From assembly GCA_026182355.1 (NCBI GenBank), contig JAPFBL010000375.1, positions 204,501-268,500 of the forward strand: a stretch of 64,000 bases of DNA. The letters are read 5' to 3'. The translations under genes and the position numbers were made by a program. Below the pieces are notes generated by a model that had not been told where the DNA came from, did not search any database, and saw only the letters and a program-made list of their open reading frames with translations. Positions 44,276-55,264 of this stretch are shown here, one piece after another. Position 1 is the first letter of the stretch. Every line of letters begins with the position of its first letter. The stretch comes from Hermatobates lingyangjiaoensis. Lineage: Eukaryota; Arthropoda; Insecta; Hemiptera; Hermatobatidae.

Positions 44276-44654
44276 GATAGTACATAAACAAAAACACAAA
44301 ATAATATTCAGTTAGCGCGTGGTAAGCAATTAGTCCAGATACGAATCGAGATTTGAAGACAACTGTCTGAAATATTTAAGAAACTATACCTTCCTGATAT
44401 TACTAAGAACCCCTGTGGTATTGCAATCTTGAGTTTCCTCAGCCTTGAGTGTGCACTCTTAGCTTAAGTTCTTGATGTGTATAAAGTAGTACAATATTAT
44501 TATTATTATTATTCAGGTATGACACTTCATATTGTTGATTCGCAAAACGTCTCTACGTTAGTGTCACTTAGTATGCTGCTAAAACATGACATGCCAATCG
44601 TAAGTGTGAAGTATTGGTGCACTTTTAAAATATACTTACTTCGACAATAAAACA

Positions 44655-44985
44655 TTATACTAATAGAAAAAGTTTAATACTTCTAACCTATGCGTTGAGT
44701 AGACCTGATATCGTGATGATTTTTAATTGAAGAAAAGTAGATCTTCACAGCAGAAAAGGTTTGGTATGTCTAACCTATCCATTAAGTAGGCACGATATCG
44801 CGATGATTTTTAATTAAAGAATAGTAGAACAAAATAGAAAAGGTTTGGTTTTCTAACCTTCGCGTTAAGTAGGCACGATATCGCGATGATTTTTAATTAA
44901 AAAGTAAATCTTAGCAACTGAAAACATTTGGTATCCATAACCAATGGGTTCAGTAGACACTAGATCACCATGGATTATTTATTAT
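44655..44985. repeat. Tandem repeat, about 82-bp unit, four copies
   Basis: Each unit has AAAAGGTTTGGTATGTCTAA, then GTAGGCACGATATCGCGATG, then ATTTTTAATTAAAG. The outer copies are more diverged. Confidence 0.85.
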
Positions 44986-45349
44986 AAAAAAAAATTGGGA
45001 ATCTCCAACCTTCGTGCCAAGAACACCTTACATTTACAGTAAATATGATTCTAACACAAACATACAGATTTATACTGCGTTTATCTTCAAATAACTTCAC
45101 TCGTAAGAAACATTTTTATAATAGAAATCGACTCCTGGGAAACTAAATCTAAAGCATTTGGACATGACACGACAGAATAGATAGATGTAAGGAATCGAAA
45201 ACATGAACCAAACACGAACAACTCTGATTTCATATTACTCTAACAGAAATTGATAAAATAAAGAATTTTAAATTTATTTTTGACCAGGTTTTTATAAAAA
45301 GCAGATTTTCAATCTACATATCAATATACTGAAATACTAACAATTCAAA
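44986..45349. other. Unannotated AT-rich stretch
   Basis: Nothing recognised. Confidence 0.5.
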
Positions 45350-45450
45350 ATTCAGGATAGGTAGCACACAAAGTAAAGAAACACACTTACAAAATCAAAT
45401 TTTTGGGCAATCCGTCTTCAGGAGAAAAAAGAAAGGGAGGCCACGATGTA
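45350..45450 (-). repeat. Single hammerhead arm, family H, copy 2
   Basis: Close match to 14393-14500. The conserved G of GAAA is lost (CCCAAAAATTTG). Confidence 0.6.
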
Positions 45451-45484
45451 GAATCAAAACTAAAGTTCCACGGCCGATACTTTC

Positions 45485-45488
<4 letters not shown>

Positions 45489-45533
<45 letters not shown>
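45489..45533. repeat. (TA)n microsatellite
   Basis: TA tract immediately before a family E fragment. Confidence 0.95.
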
Positions 45534-45534
<1 letters not shown>

Positions 45535-45610
45535 CGAAATCACTTAAAACTCACTACTATATATTACGATAGCCTCGTCATCACGAAGATAGAAGTGAAC
45601 CACTCCAAAG
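45534..45610 (-). repeat. Family E fragment
   Basis: AAACTCACTACTATATATTA, then CTCGTCATCACGAAG. The minus strand has GTGATGACGAGG, so the first box is mutated. Confidence 0.55.
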
Positions 45611-45844
45611 GCTTGATAACAACTGGCTTGTATTCAAAAAGAAGAACTCAAACATGTAGCTAGCTTTCAGAGGGAGAGAAGACAAGGATGATAAAGAGAT
45701 AAAAGCCAAATAAAGATTAAATGAATGAAAACATTTAACTAACAGTAAAATTAAAAATTATTAACAACTAGTAAAAAAAAACAAAATAAAAATAAAAAAA
45801 TGAAATAAAAAATGAAACTGAGTAAGTAAAACTCAGTCTAAAAG

Positions 45845-45944
45845 TAAGTAAACGTCTCTCCTGATGACGCTTGTAACCAAAATCAGAGACAGTAAGTATA
45901 TATTTTTTATTCATCTATGTATCTTTGTATACATTGAACTTATA

Positions 45945-45983
<39 letters not shown>
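45845..45983 (+). repeat. Family F arm followed by (TA)n
   Basis: CGTCTCTCCTGATGACGCTT, then ACCAAAATCAGAGACAG, then ACATTGAACTTATATA. The first box is CTGATGA, but the second reads CAAA. The TA tract occupies 45944-45983. Confidence 0.6.
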
Positions 45984-45987
<4 letters not shown>

Positions 45988-46350
45988 CATAAACACTTTT
46001 TCTACTTCTTGGAATTGGTCAGAGTTAATATACGGAATCACCTTTCGCCAACGTTTCGTCTTTATTTTAAGACATCCTCAGGACAATAAAATAACAAAAA
46101 ACAATGGACGTTTGTCATATCTACTTTACAATCATCATAACAAATTCCAAAAACTTACTTACTCAAGAGTAGCTTCAATCAATTTGTTATGATGATTGTA
46201 AAGTAGATAAGACAAATGTCCATTGCTTTTTGTTAGTTTATAGCCCTGAAGATGTCTTAAAATAAAGACGAAACGTTGGCGAAATGGTGATTCCGTATAT
46301 TAACCCTGACCAAATTCCAAAAAGAAGATAAAGTGTTTATTAGTAATTTG
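45983..46350. repeat. Hammerhead fold-back, family D group, with an intact right arm
   Basis: The left arm (45990-46145) and right arm (46183-46345) are inverted copies with AAACACTTTTTCTACTTCTT at the edge. TA tract on the left. The left arm also has CCTCAGG, the complement of a CTGAGG box. Confidence 0.85.
46243..46280 (+). ncRNA. Hammerhead ribozyme motif, family D group, intact
   Basis: CTGAAGA is at 46246-46252. Stem II is GTCTT (46254-46258) with AAGAC (46265-46269). GAAA is at 46270-46273, stem III is the palindrome ACGT (46273-46276) and predicted cleavage is after T46277. Stem I pairs GCC (46243-46245) with GGC (46278-46280). It has the same layout as family D but keeps the first box. 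Confidence 0.7.
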
Positions 46351-47551
46351 TGGTCAAGAAAACAATAGCTTATATATATTATGTATAGAAATAATGCAGT
46401 AACAGATTGTACTCTCAATTATAAAATCATTTACTTGTAATTCAAAAATAGTTATTCACTATTCAATTTTTACTTTACTCTAAGTAAAGTATAGTGATCG
46501 CGAAAAAATTCGAACTCGAGATTTTGGCGGAATTACATGTCCCATTTAGACATTTATATGATACTTCAATAGAACATTGTATATTATATACCCAAGAAGT
46601 ATGATATTATGGTTACTTACAGTAAAGTTGAGTGTAGGCTATTCCAGATTTTTTTCTTTCGTTCAATATGCGTTTAATAACCCTGAATAATAAACTACCG
46701 ACTTACAGGGATTGTTCCATTCAAACTCTGTCTAATTGGCTTTTAACATTGGTAATACCAAAAGAAAGAAAAAGGTTTGCCTCATTTGTTGTCTGGAACC
46801 CTTTTTAGTTACACAAGGTGATTCATATTATGAGGGAGGAGTGATTTTTAAATAAGATAATAGACTTCATAAAGAATATAAAAAGACATATCTAGTCTAT
46901 TTTTTACTTTAGCCCTTTGGTACGGCACTGCAGGTAAGGCACGTTAAAGGCTCTCCACTATCTCTACAACTCGTTAAGGTTAACAAAAAAAACCCCCCAT
47001 CCTAACAGTATTATTAAGGAATAAAAACAGTATCATCCCTGAATCAGAGAGAATGCCTACGAAGGCTTGCCTGCCCTTATTCATCCCAACAAAGTCAACC
47101 TTTTTGTCTCCTATAACAGTCCTTTCATAACAGTCACAGGACACTTGTTCTTGCAACAGTTAAAAATATAAAAGTACTAACTTTATCAAATAACCTACTA
47201 TTACCATACACTACTTAGCAAAATTTAATTGTTTCTAGGATTATTTTTTAGGTAACAGGAAAGCTTCATTTTCAAAAATCAGTTTTTAATATAAATATAA
47301 AAGGAATAAGTTTCAAATCCATTTTAATTTATTTAGTGTATTTGATCTCTTGCTACTATTCTTTCTTAGTTAAAAATAATCTCTATTTTCTAAATCAGCG
47401 GTTAATATAAATTTTAAAGTAAAGATACATAAATTTAAATTGAAGGTAAAGACACATACCATAAATTTATTGTATTTTATGTACCTATCTGAACTATCTT
47501 TCTTGGTTGACGAAGCATCGCTCTTTTCAAGGTAGTAAATATAAACATATT

Positions 47552-47553
<2 letters not shown>
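46351..47553. other. Unannotated AT-rich stretch
   Basis: No gene or repeat recognised. A CAGGTAAGG word near 46934 resembles a splice donor but no exon can be supported. Confidence 0.5.

Positions 47554-47606
<53 letters not shown>
47554..47606. repeat. (TA)n microsatellite
   Basis: About 26 TA units. Confidence 0.95.
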
Positions 47607-47609
<3 letters not shown>

Positions 47610-47714
47610 ATATGTATTCAAGAAGAACTACCAACTATTACATATATATGTAACCCCACCTTTGGATTACAGTGTAATGTGTTGTGATAGTAAATGGTAA
47701 TCTCTCTGGCCAAC

Positions 47715-47860
47715 TTAATATCAATATTACAACCCCATATATATAAATATATATGGGGTTGTAATATTGATATATACATATATATATCAATATATATACA
47801 TACATATATATTGATATATACATACCCCATATATACATACATATATATATATATGTATAT
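47715..47860. repeat. Palindrome and degenerate (TA)n region
   Basis: TATCAATATTACAACCCCAT and its complement face each other around 47745. Further TATATACATA words follow. Tyr/Ile-rich frames here are artefacts. Confidence 0.8.
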
Positions 47861-47861
47861 T

Positions 47862-48015
47862 GACACAAAAAACACTTAGAAATGTAACAGGAACTCACTA
47901 CTATATTTCGATGTCCTCGTCATCAGGAAAATAGAAACGAGTCGCTCAGAAGGCAGACAATGACTGAATTTCTGTCTCATTTCTGAGTGTTCTTTGTGTC
48001 AATATAGTTTATTTA
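47862..48015. repeat. Hammerhead fold-back remnant, family E
   Basis: TTGACACAAAAAACACTTAG on the left pairs with CTGAGTGTTCTTTGTGTCAA on the right. On the minus strand CTGATGA (47926-47920) is followed by CGAGGACATC, GAAA (47909-47906) and the ATAT palindrome. Stem II is weak. Confidence 0.7.
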
Positions 48016-48035
48016 GTTCGTGGAATCGTTTCATT

Positions 48036-48330
48036 ATATATAAAATTTCACATAAACATGTGAAATAACAATCAATGATCAAACCACAATATGAAAATGG
48101 AAAAACAAGACTAAGATCTTTCAACTGCAACAAGCGGTCTTTGTCAGAGTCAAAAACCCAAAACCCAGTAGGGGATTTTGGCTCCGACGAAGACCGCTTC
48201 TTGCGGTTGAAAGATCTTAGTCATGTTTTCCCATTTTTATATTGTGGTTTGATCATTGATATATATATAACAAGATTTCACATAAACACGTGATATAACA
48301 ATCACCACAATATGAAATGGGGAGAAAAGA
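48036..48330. repeat. Hammerhead fold-back, family A, plus an adjoining fragment
   Basis: The left arm (48045-48155) and right arm (48165-48260) are inverted. The right arm has CTCCGACGAAGACCGC, so its first box is mutated from CTGACGA. A second terminal segment (TTTCACATAAACACGTGATA) follows at 48273 and breaks off in ATATGAAATGGGG. Confidence 0.75.
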
Positions 48331-49815
48331 CTGAGTTGGGTCCCAAAATTTTGTAAATCTCCTAAATTACACCGCCAAATTACATCTCCTACGAGTAATT
48401 TTGTAAAAGCGTGCAAGATGCTCATGCTAAAATAACGTGTTATTAATATTAAGTTTCATTGTTATTTCCTAATATATAATGTTATGTTTCCAAAGATATA
48501 GTTAATAAGAGATAAATAATGATATATTGTTATAGATTTCGTTATTATGAAGAAGGTAAACTTAGTTGTTTTTTTGTAGAATTTGTATACAGTGCCAATG
48601 TCCAAAAAACAATGCACTTTAAATATATATATGATAATTTACAAGCTTTATACAACAAAACAGTTAAGCGTAAAATTTTCTAGGAAAAAATGTTATTTTT
48701 TCAATTTTTTTTTAATAAGTGTATCATCTTTGCGACATTGCGCTGCACAATGAAAGATCACATACCACGAGTATCTTGGATTCGTTTAAAAACTTAATGA
48801 CTTCTCACTGTTTTTTTAGCGCCTAATGTTAAATGTTGTTATTTTTTTTCAGTTATATCTGGACTGATTTAAACTGAAAGCAGTTTGTATTGTGACAGTA
48901 TGCATTATGACATTAGCATGAAACTAAAGAAGAATATGATAAATCAGCCTCCCTGTAAGGATTTTGACTGGTCTTGTCAAGTTCTAATTTACATTCAACA
49001 GCCTCCGATTCTGACGGGTGTTTTTTTTTTTTTTATTAATGCTCAAAGTTGGCTTTCCTTTTGTATTAAACTTAACTAGAGTTATGTTCTAAGATCTAAG
49101 AGCTCAATGATACATCTGAATCAAGAATCGTAATTTATTTTTTGTGACATCCATTCATTTTAAATTCCAGAAATGTTATTCAATTCTTTTTTAAAAAAAA
49201 AATGATAAACAAGCAAAATAACAACTTAACTGAGGTCAAATTTCTTAAAAAAAAATAATGAAGTCACTTAAGCCACACAAAGTTAGCTAAGTTTATTTAA
49301 CTGTAAGCAGAAATATCTATTTTTAATTGAAATATCTTTTCAAATGTTTACTGTATAATTAGTATGGTGAATCAACAGATAGGTAAATATAGTGACTAAT
49401 TAATAACTTCATGCAGGAAGAAAAAGGCATTTAATAATTAATCAGGAGTTGTCAAGAATTCAGAGAGTCAAAGGAGCACCGCGACCCCCCGCAGTGTTTT
49501 CGCTTCTCTTACAGCTGCCGCGGAATGGTGTCAAATGAATGAATCATCGTATATATTTGCAGGAATAATAAATTTCACTAAATACATCTTGTATGCCACT
49601 GTTAAACAAACAACTATTCGAACTGTTTAAAAAACTGTCTCTTTGTCTCCTATGAATTTTGGATTATAAAAAAAAAGTTTTAAAATGTACAAAAAAAAAC
49701 TTTATAATTTCTTTATATAATGTGTGGAGTGCAAAAAAATGTTATATAATTGATTTTAAAGTAGTTTCATATCAAGAAACTTAGAAAACATTCTGTTATA
49801 AAACACTTCAGTTAG
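48331..49815. other. Unannotated stretch
   Basis: A GC-richer patch at 49455-49545 includes CTCTTACAG followed by CTGCCGCGGAATGG, which could be a splice acceptor, but no exon can be supported. The rest is AT-rich. Confidence 0.45.
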
Positions 49816-50081
49816 ATTAGGACTCCCAATATAGAATCAACAGGTAATGTGGCTCACCTATTACTAAAATGGGTGTCAAATAATGAATGAACCACAATTT
49901 CCGCCCCTAGAACAGCACTAAAAGGTGAAAGCCTTAGAAGTGTTGGCGTTGGAAAACAAACAACAATCAAACAACGTATTATTTAAAAACTTTTAAAGGC
50001 AGAATTATTAAATAAGATTAATAAAAACTGTAAAACTAAATCATTAGAGTTAAATTTCAAAGCAATGTGTTTGTGCAAGGT
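49816..50081 (+). repeat. Dispersed repeat R1, copy 2, with SINE fragment
   Basis: It opens with the SINE words TTAGGACTCCCAATATAGAA and continues into R1 exactly as at 6.7 kb. The SINE head and body are absent here. Confidence 0.8.
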
Positions 50082-50359
50082 CGAGAGTTTCATTCAATAT
50101 TGACAGTCTTAAACGTATTCAGTAGAATCTCTAATGTAATAGTTCGTAGTCATTCTTTTTATATGATTTTATACCACTAATGCATTAAAGCTTATAATAA
50201 AACCTAGAACACTGACTGACTGACTTACTTTATATTATATGTCCGATTTACTTTATCTGGTTTTAAAGCTTACATGAAATATGTAGTGGGTTATTTTTCT
50301 TAATTAATTTGTTGATACAGAATTTTATTAGCTATTTTGTTGATTGTAAGTTACAATAG
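50082..50359. other. Unannotated AT-rich stretch
   Basis: Nothing recognised. Confidence 0.5.
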
Positions 50360-51380
50360 ACTTGTGCAATGGTGAGAGTCATAGTAAGAGCCATAGTGAG
50401 AGTGATAGTGAGCGTGCGAGCTATAGTGGGAGTTATAGTGAGAGTGATAGTGAGCGTGCGAGCTATAGTGAGAGTTATAGTGAGAGTGACAGTGAGCGTG
50501 AGAGCTATAGTGGGAGTTATAGTGAGAGTGATAGTGACGTGAGAGCTATAGTGAGAGTGATAGTGAGCGTGCGAGCTATAGTGGGAGTTATAGTGAGAGT
50601 GATAGTGAGCGTGCGAGCTATAGTGAGAGTTATAGTGAGAGTGACAGTGAGCGTGCGAGCTATAGTGGGAGTTATAGTGAGAGTGATAGTGAGCGTGCGA
50701 GCTATAGTGAGAGTGACAGTGAGCGTGAGAGCTATAGTGGGAGTTATAGTGAGAGTGATAGTGACGTGAGAGCTATAGTGAGAGTATAGTGAGCGTGAGA
50801 GCTATAGAGAGTTATAGTGAGAGCAATAGTGAAAGTAATAGTGAGAGTCATGGTTAGAGAGATAGTAAGAGTCATGGTGAGAGTGATAGTAAAAGTCATG
50901 GTGAGAGTGATAGTGATAGTGAGAGCAATAGTAAGAGTTATGATGAAAGTGAGAGCAACAGTGAGAGCAATAGTGAGAGCGGTAGTGATAGTGAGAGCCA
51001 TAGTGAGAGTGATAGTGAGCGTGCGAGCTGTAGTGGGAGTTATAGTGAGAGTGATAGTGAGCGTGAGAGCTATAGAGAGTTATAGTGAGAGCAATAGTGA
51101 AAGTAATAGTGAGAGTCATGGTTAGAGAGATAGTAAGAGTCATGGTGAGAGTGATAGTAAAAGTCATGGTGAGAGTGATAGTAAAAGTCATGGTGAGAGT
51201 GATAGTAAGAGTTATAATGAAAGTGAGAGCAACAGTGAGAGCAATAGTGACAGCGGTAGTGATAGTGAGAGCCATAGTGAGAGTGATAGTGAGAGCAATA
51301 GTAAGAGTTATAATGAAAGTGAGAGCAATAGTGAGAGCCATGGTGAGAGTGATAGTGAACGTGAGAGCGATAGTGAGTGG
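50360..51380. repeat. Large 6-bp-based satellite with higher-order repeats
   Basis: Hexamers such as GTGAGA, GTGATA and GTGGGA make up about 1 kb. A unit of about 42 bp (GAGCGTGCGAGCTATAGTGG and following) recurs in the first 400 bp. A block of about 250 bp beginning GAGCAATAGTGAAAGTAATA is duplicated (from 50820 and from 51088). Frames on either strand reading SESDSE, RVIV or TITLT patterns stay open only because the hexamer has no stops. Confidence 0.95.
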
Positions 51381-51734
51381 TGATGATGATAGTTGAGAAT
51401 GATGAATATGAATGGTGTTAGGGCGAGCATTTGAAGTAATTAGCTTCAAGATGAGGGCCTCCTCGCGTTCGAAGTCCGCAGCCAAAGCGACATTTCGACT
51501 GTGCACTTTGAACAAACAAGCATACTACCTGCTAGGTTCAAACATGAAGCACCTTTCTAGTATATTCAAAGCGATTTTACAACAAACAGGGTAGATAAAA
51601 CTGTGTTGATGCTGACATGTAATTTAAAGATGAATGCAAGCCAATGGGAGGGGAAGGGGGAGTAAGTGCATAGATTTATTATGTTATCCTTCAGTAAAGG
51701 AAGAGAGAGGAGGTAAGAGTAAAACCGTACTGAC

Positions 51735-52045
51735 CCACAGCCAGTAAGTGTAAGTGGGGAGGGAGTAAGTGATCCAACGTTATGATCTCAGCTAGTAAAC
51801 ATAAGTGGATTCATAAGTAAGTGTTCCAATGTAATGATTAATACCCATTAAGTGCGTTTGAGAGAGAGTAAGTGTTGTAACCTAATGATTCACAGCCAGT
51901 AAGTGTAAGTGGGAGGAATAGTAAGTATTTAACCAAAAGATTTGCTGCCAGTAGGTGTAAGTGATTAACCTAAAGATTCGCAGCCAGTAAGTGAAAACGA
52001 GAGGCACTAAGTGAAGTAAGGTAATGATTGACAGGCAAGTGTCAA
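51735..52045. repeat. Degenerate tandem repeat, about 58-bp unit
   Basis: Six or so diverged copies of CACAGCCAGTAAGTGTAAGT, then GGGAG, then AGTAAGTGTTCCAACCTAATG-like words. Confidence 0.75.
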
Positions 52046-52343
52046 TAAGAGACAACACAGCTGTGATGGCCTGCCGCAGCCTTCACTTAATGAGAAGTAG
52101 AATGCGTTACCGCGTCAATAGATACGGAAATACGTCGACGACTGTTTGTTCAGTGCTCATTCAAGCTGCCATTACTGCCATTCAACTCGGCTACTCTAAC
52201 TCACACAGCCGTGAAGTCTAATTGGAAAAAACAAGACGAACTGATGACAAAAAATCAATTCAAACAATGGCTTAAACATTAAATTACTGTATCTGAATTT
52301 AATTATTATTATTTAATTAATTATACATTTAAAATGAAAAGAA
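52046..52343. other. Unannotated stretch, moderate GC at the start
   Basis: A 65-residue frame covers 52024-52221 without a recognisable domain. I do not call it a gene. Confidence 0.45.
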
Positions 52344-52728
52344 TGGAACAGAGGGAGTTTAGGAACCCGAGAGTTGACAAATCAACAATGGCCAAAATAT
52401 TTATAAAACTAATTTGTTTTAATAATTTCAAAATGTTAACATGGATGGATTTTGTTGTAATTGATAATTTCAGGTAAATAATGTCTATTTATTAGACTCA
52501 AAGAAGTGTTTGGTCTTCTCCCAAACCAGGAATATAGCAAGAACTAATTAAACTTATATTGATTCAATAAACTTATATTGAAAGAAGCTTTACTGCAATA
52601 TAAGTATGAGTTGCCATTTCAGAAAAAGAAATGACTCCAAAGTCCCTACTGGAGAGTAGGGAAACCCTTATAACCTCTGTGTAAAGGTACATCTCTGTAA
52701 GCACTGGGGCTCCTAAAGTACACTCTAG
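52344..52728 (+). repeat. Dispersed repeat R2, copy 1
   Basis: About 385 bp recurs at 60362-60746 in the same orientation at roughly 95% identity. It includes GAGTTGACAAATCAACAATG and GTAGGGAAACCCTTATAACC. The element type is unknown, and no terminal repeats or frames are visible. Confidence 0.85.
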
Positions 52729-52797
52729 GCAAAAACATAAGGTTTACTATTTAAAAAAAAATACTGTTAATTCTCATGTGTTAGGACTACTGCAGTA

Positions 52798-53135
52798 TAC
52801 GGTCATATATTAAGACACGATTTAAGATATACTGGGACCTACACCATCCATGCTGTGGTGGATGCATATACCTCAAGACATACTGTGATGAATGGGAATA
52901 CTTCAAGACATACTGTTATATGTGGTCAAGCATTAAACACACGGTGGTGTATGAAGATACCTGAAGACATACTGTGGTCTACAAACAAGTCACACTGAGA
53001 CCTACAGACATAATGTGGTTTATGAACGTAGCTCGAGACATACCATAGTATATGGACACATCTCAAGACATACTGCGATATGTTGGCATACTTTAAAACA
53101 TACTGTGTCCACGGACATGCCTCCAGACCATTGGC
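52798..53135. repeat. Degenerate minisatellite, about 30-bp unit
   Basis: Eleven or so units of CTCAAGACATACTGTGATAT plus ATGGACATAC with many changes. Confidence 0.85.
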
Positions 53136-54589
53136 ACTTGATAAATATAACTTACTGCACAATTTACATACATGAAGGCACTTATTCTATATTGATACTA
53201 TCTTATTATATATAAAAAAAATGTTTAAGGTACATTTTCTTTAATTACTATTTATATCTTAATTATATTTCATTTATATTTAATTTGTCATTATCACAGT
53301 AAAAAGTATAAAAATTAATAAAAATCGATTAAATTGGATAAAAAAGGTAGTATCGACTAGCGAGACAATAATCGACTCAAGATTAGTTTAAATTACGATA
53401 ATGCAAAATATATCCGAAACATTTTGGACTTACAAGTAAGTATATCTGCAGATATACTGGATCGGGCATAAACAACCCCTCTGATAGTCACAATTGAATA
53501 ACTGTATTCAACGAATAGATATATTTCTAATATTTTTATTACAGATTAATGAAGTAATGTAACAAAGAAGTGAAACTTACAGTGGAATATACTATCTTAC
53601 GTCGTACATATTAACGATCTAAGATAGTACATTCTTCTTTAATTGCTGCTAACAATCTTAGAGGTACCAAAAATAATAATAATAATAATAATAATATGTT
53701 TAAATTCATGTTGGCACAAAATAACATTTACTGTGGCAAACGAAGTGGAAATATTTGAGAGGTGCATGTCAGATCCAAAAACAGTCGAAATGTTAAGATA
53801 AATGTGCGAAATAGACAGTTAGCTTTATAAATGATGTTACAAATAACTTGTCTAGTATAGAGGAAAGCATCATTTTAGCTAATAAATGGGTAGATTTAAT
53901 GTAGTTAGATCGATCGAGTGGATTAACTGTATGACAGTCATGTAAAACTCTATAGATAGCGATGCCGCTCTTGAGGCGAATTTATTTAGGTAGAAAATTT
54001 ATATATTATATTTAATAAAAATAATATATTTTGATTATTCAGTTGAATTCATATTTGTTGAAAAGTTGAATTAGGATGTGCATAAGTTTTAAGGATAGTT
54101 AAGGAGGTTTATATTGAAAAGAAGAAGAAACTTGCCTGGCTGTTGTCTACGTAGAATGGGACATGGGGACGTGCTAAACCCTACAAGACACCGTTACCGC
54201 ACTCCCTGAAGACGCGGCACAGACTGCTGGAATCCGCCCTTGCAGCCCCCCACCCCACCCCCTCTGTTGTGACGTCACCGCCCCCCCCCCCCCCACCATA
54301 TTCCTTCAACCCTCACACCTACCCTCCACCTATCTTCTTTAATGAATTCGTCTCAATTTGACCACCCCCTTGTCCAAAAAGCTTACTGTTTCGTTCTTCG
54401 AGTAGTAAATAACGAGATTTCAGTTTTTTTCAATAAGCCTTTCCGTATGAATAACCTTCCTCAAGGACTAACCCCCTTCTTAGACTCAATGGTCATTCAA
54501 ACTAACGCACTCCCTGATATAGAGGTGAATAATTGTGACCACAGTAAGTTAACAGAATGAGGGAATCAATTTTAGCTTTTTCTCTTTAA
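53136..54589. other. Unannotated stretch with a C-rich block
   Basis: An (AAT)n tract lies at 53673-53695. A GC-rich block at 54160-54300 ends in a run of about 14 C (54282-54295). A 72-residue frame at 54342-54560 lies just before the Penelope remnant, but I cannot assign it. Confidence 0.45.
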
Positions 54590-54808
54590 AAAAGAACAAA
54601 TAAAAGTAACGCAACAGCATTAGCTGGCCATGCAATAAACAAATGTCACACGTTCGATTTTGAAGATACAGCTATAATAGAAAAAGAAAAAGATGAGCAA
54701 AGAAGGAAGACACTTGAGATGTTATATATTAAAAAAGATCTAAATTCGATTAGTCATAGAAGTGATATTACTAATTTAAGTAATATTTATTCTGGAGTGT
54801 TAAGCTAA
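54590..54808 (+). pseudogene. Penelope-like GIY-YIG endonuclease, C-terminal piece, frame intact
   Basis: A 72-codon plus-strand frame without an early Met ends in TAA at 54806-54808. It includes NATALAGHAINKCHTFDFED, then RRKTLEMLYIKKDLNSISHR, and ends SNIYSGVLS. The H-x-F-D-F segment and the RRKTLE...YI motif are those of Penelope-type endonucleases, with Glu as the likely catalytic residue. The upstream part with GIY and YIG is missing. The 32.9-kb remnant is the end of the same family. Confidence 0.85.
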
Positions 54809-55153
54809 GTTTTCGTGAAATTTGATTTATTTAGTTCCCTTGAGTGAACAGTGTTGAGGTTATTTGTAATGTTACCTTATTAGTCTAGTCGAAGGTTTTT
54901 CCGGTTAACATTGTTGTTCCTTTAAATAATGTAAATTTCATTTTCTTAGTCAAAAAATTCTTACTTCCTTAAGTAATATTGTTTTATTTTTCTCTGAAAT
55001 ACTTCTGCTTGTAATATTCATAAATTGTAACAATCCATTTTCATATTGTGTATATGTTTAATGTTGATATGTGATTTCTTATTATCCTTTGTTTGTAGGC
55101 CTATGAAAAAGGTTTTAAATAAAACCGAAACGTTGGCAACGAGAGTTTGATTT
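54718..55153 (+). repeat. Repeat R4: Penelope 3' end, family D
   Basis: It matches 32876-33313 with a few per cent difference. It starts in the endonuclease tail, continues through about 300 bp of non-coding DNA and ends at the family D hammerhead remnant (GGTTTTAAATAAAACCGAAA at 55111-55130). Confidence 0.85.
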
Positions 55154-55256
55154 TTTACTCTGACGAAGGGTTTTTGACTCTGACGAAGACCGCTTGTTAC
55201 GGTTGAAAGATCTTAGTCTTGTTTTCCCATTTTCATATTGTGGTTTTATCAATGAT
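55154..55256 (+). repeat. Family A right arm joined to the Penelope end
   Basis: The family D end runs directly into ACTCTGACGAAGGG and then a complete family A right arm. The short ACTCTGACGAAG word is therefore doubled, spaced by 20 bases. Confidence 0.75.
55176..55218 (+). ncRNA. Hammerhead ribozyme motif, family A, intact
   Basis: CTGACGA is at 55180-55186. Stem II is GACCG with CGGTT. GAAA is at 55205-55208, the palindrome AGATCT at 55208-55213 and predicted cleavage is after T55214. Stem I pairs GACT (55176-55179) with AGTC (55215-55218). Confidence 0.75.
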
Positions 55257-55264
55257 GTCATATA

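Noticed and set aside
46920..46945. Splice donor and possible exon (CAGGTAAGG)
   Set aside because: There is no matching acceptor, open frame or conserved peptide nearby, and such words occur by chance.
50360..51380. CRISPR array, considered for the short tandem repeats here and elsewhere
   Set aside because: The repeats are contiguous, without unique spacers, and the genome is eukaryotic.
50362..51515. SR-like or TITLT-like proteins of 100-237 residues
   Set aside because: All lie in the hexamer satellite, on both strands at once, without a promoter or splice context that I can see.
54342..54560. 72-residue frame just before the Penelope endonuclease piece
   Set aside because: It is in a different context and does not resemble Penelope RT or linker sequence. 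Left unassigned.
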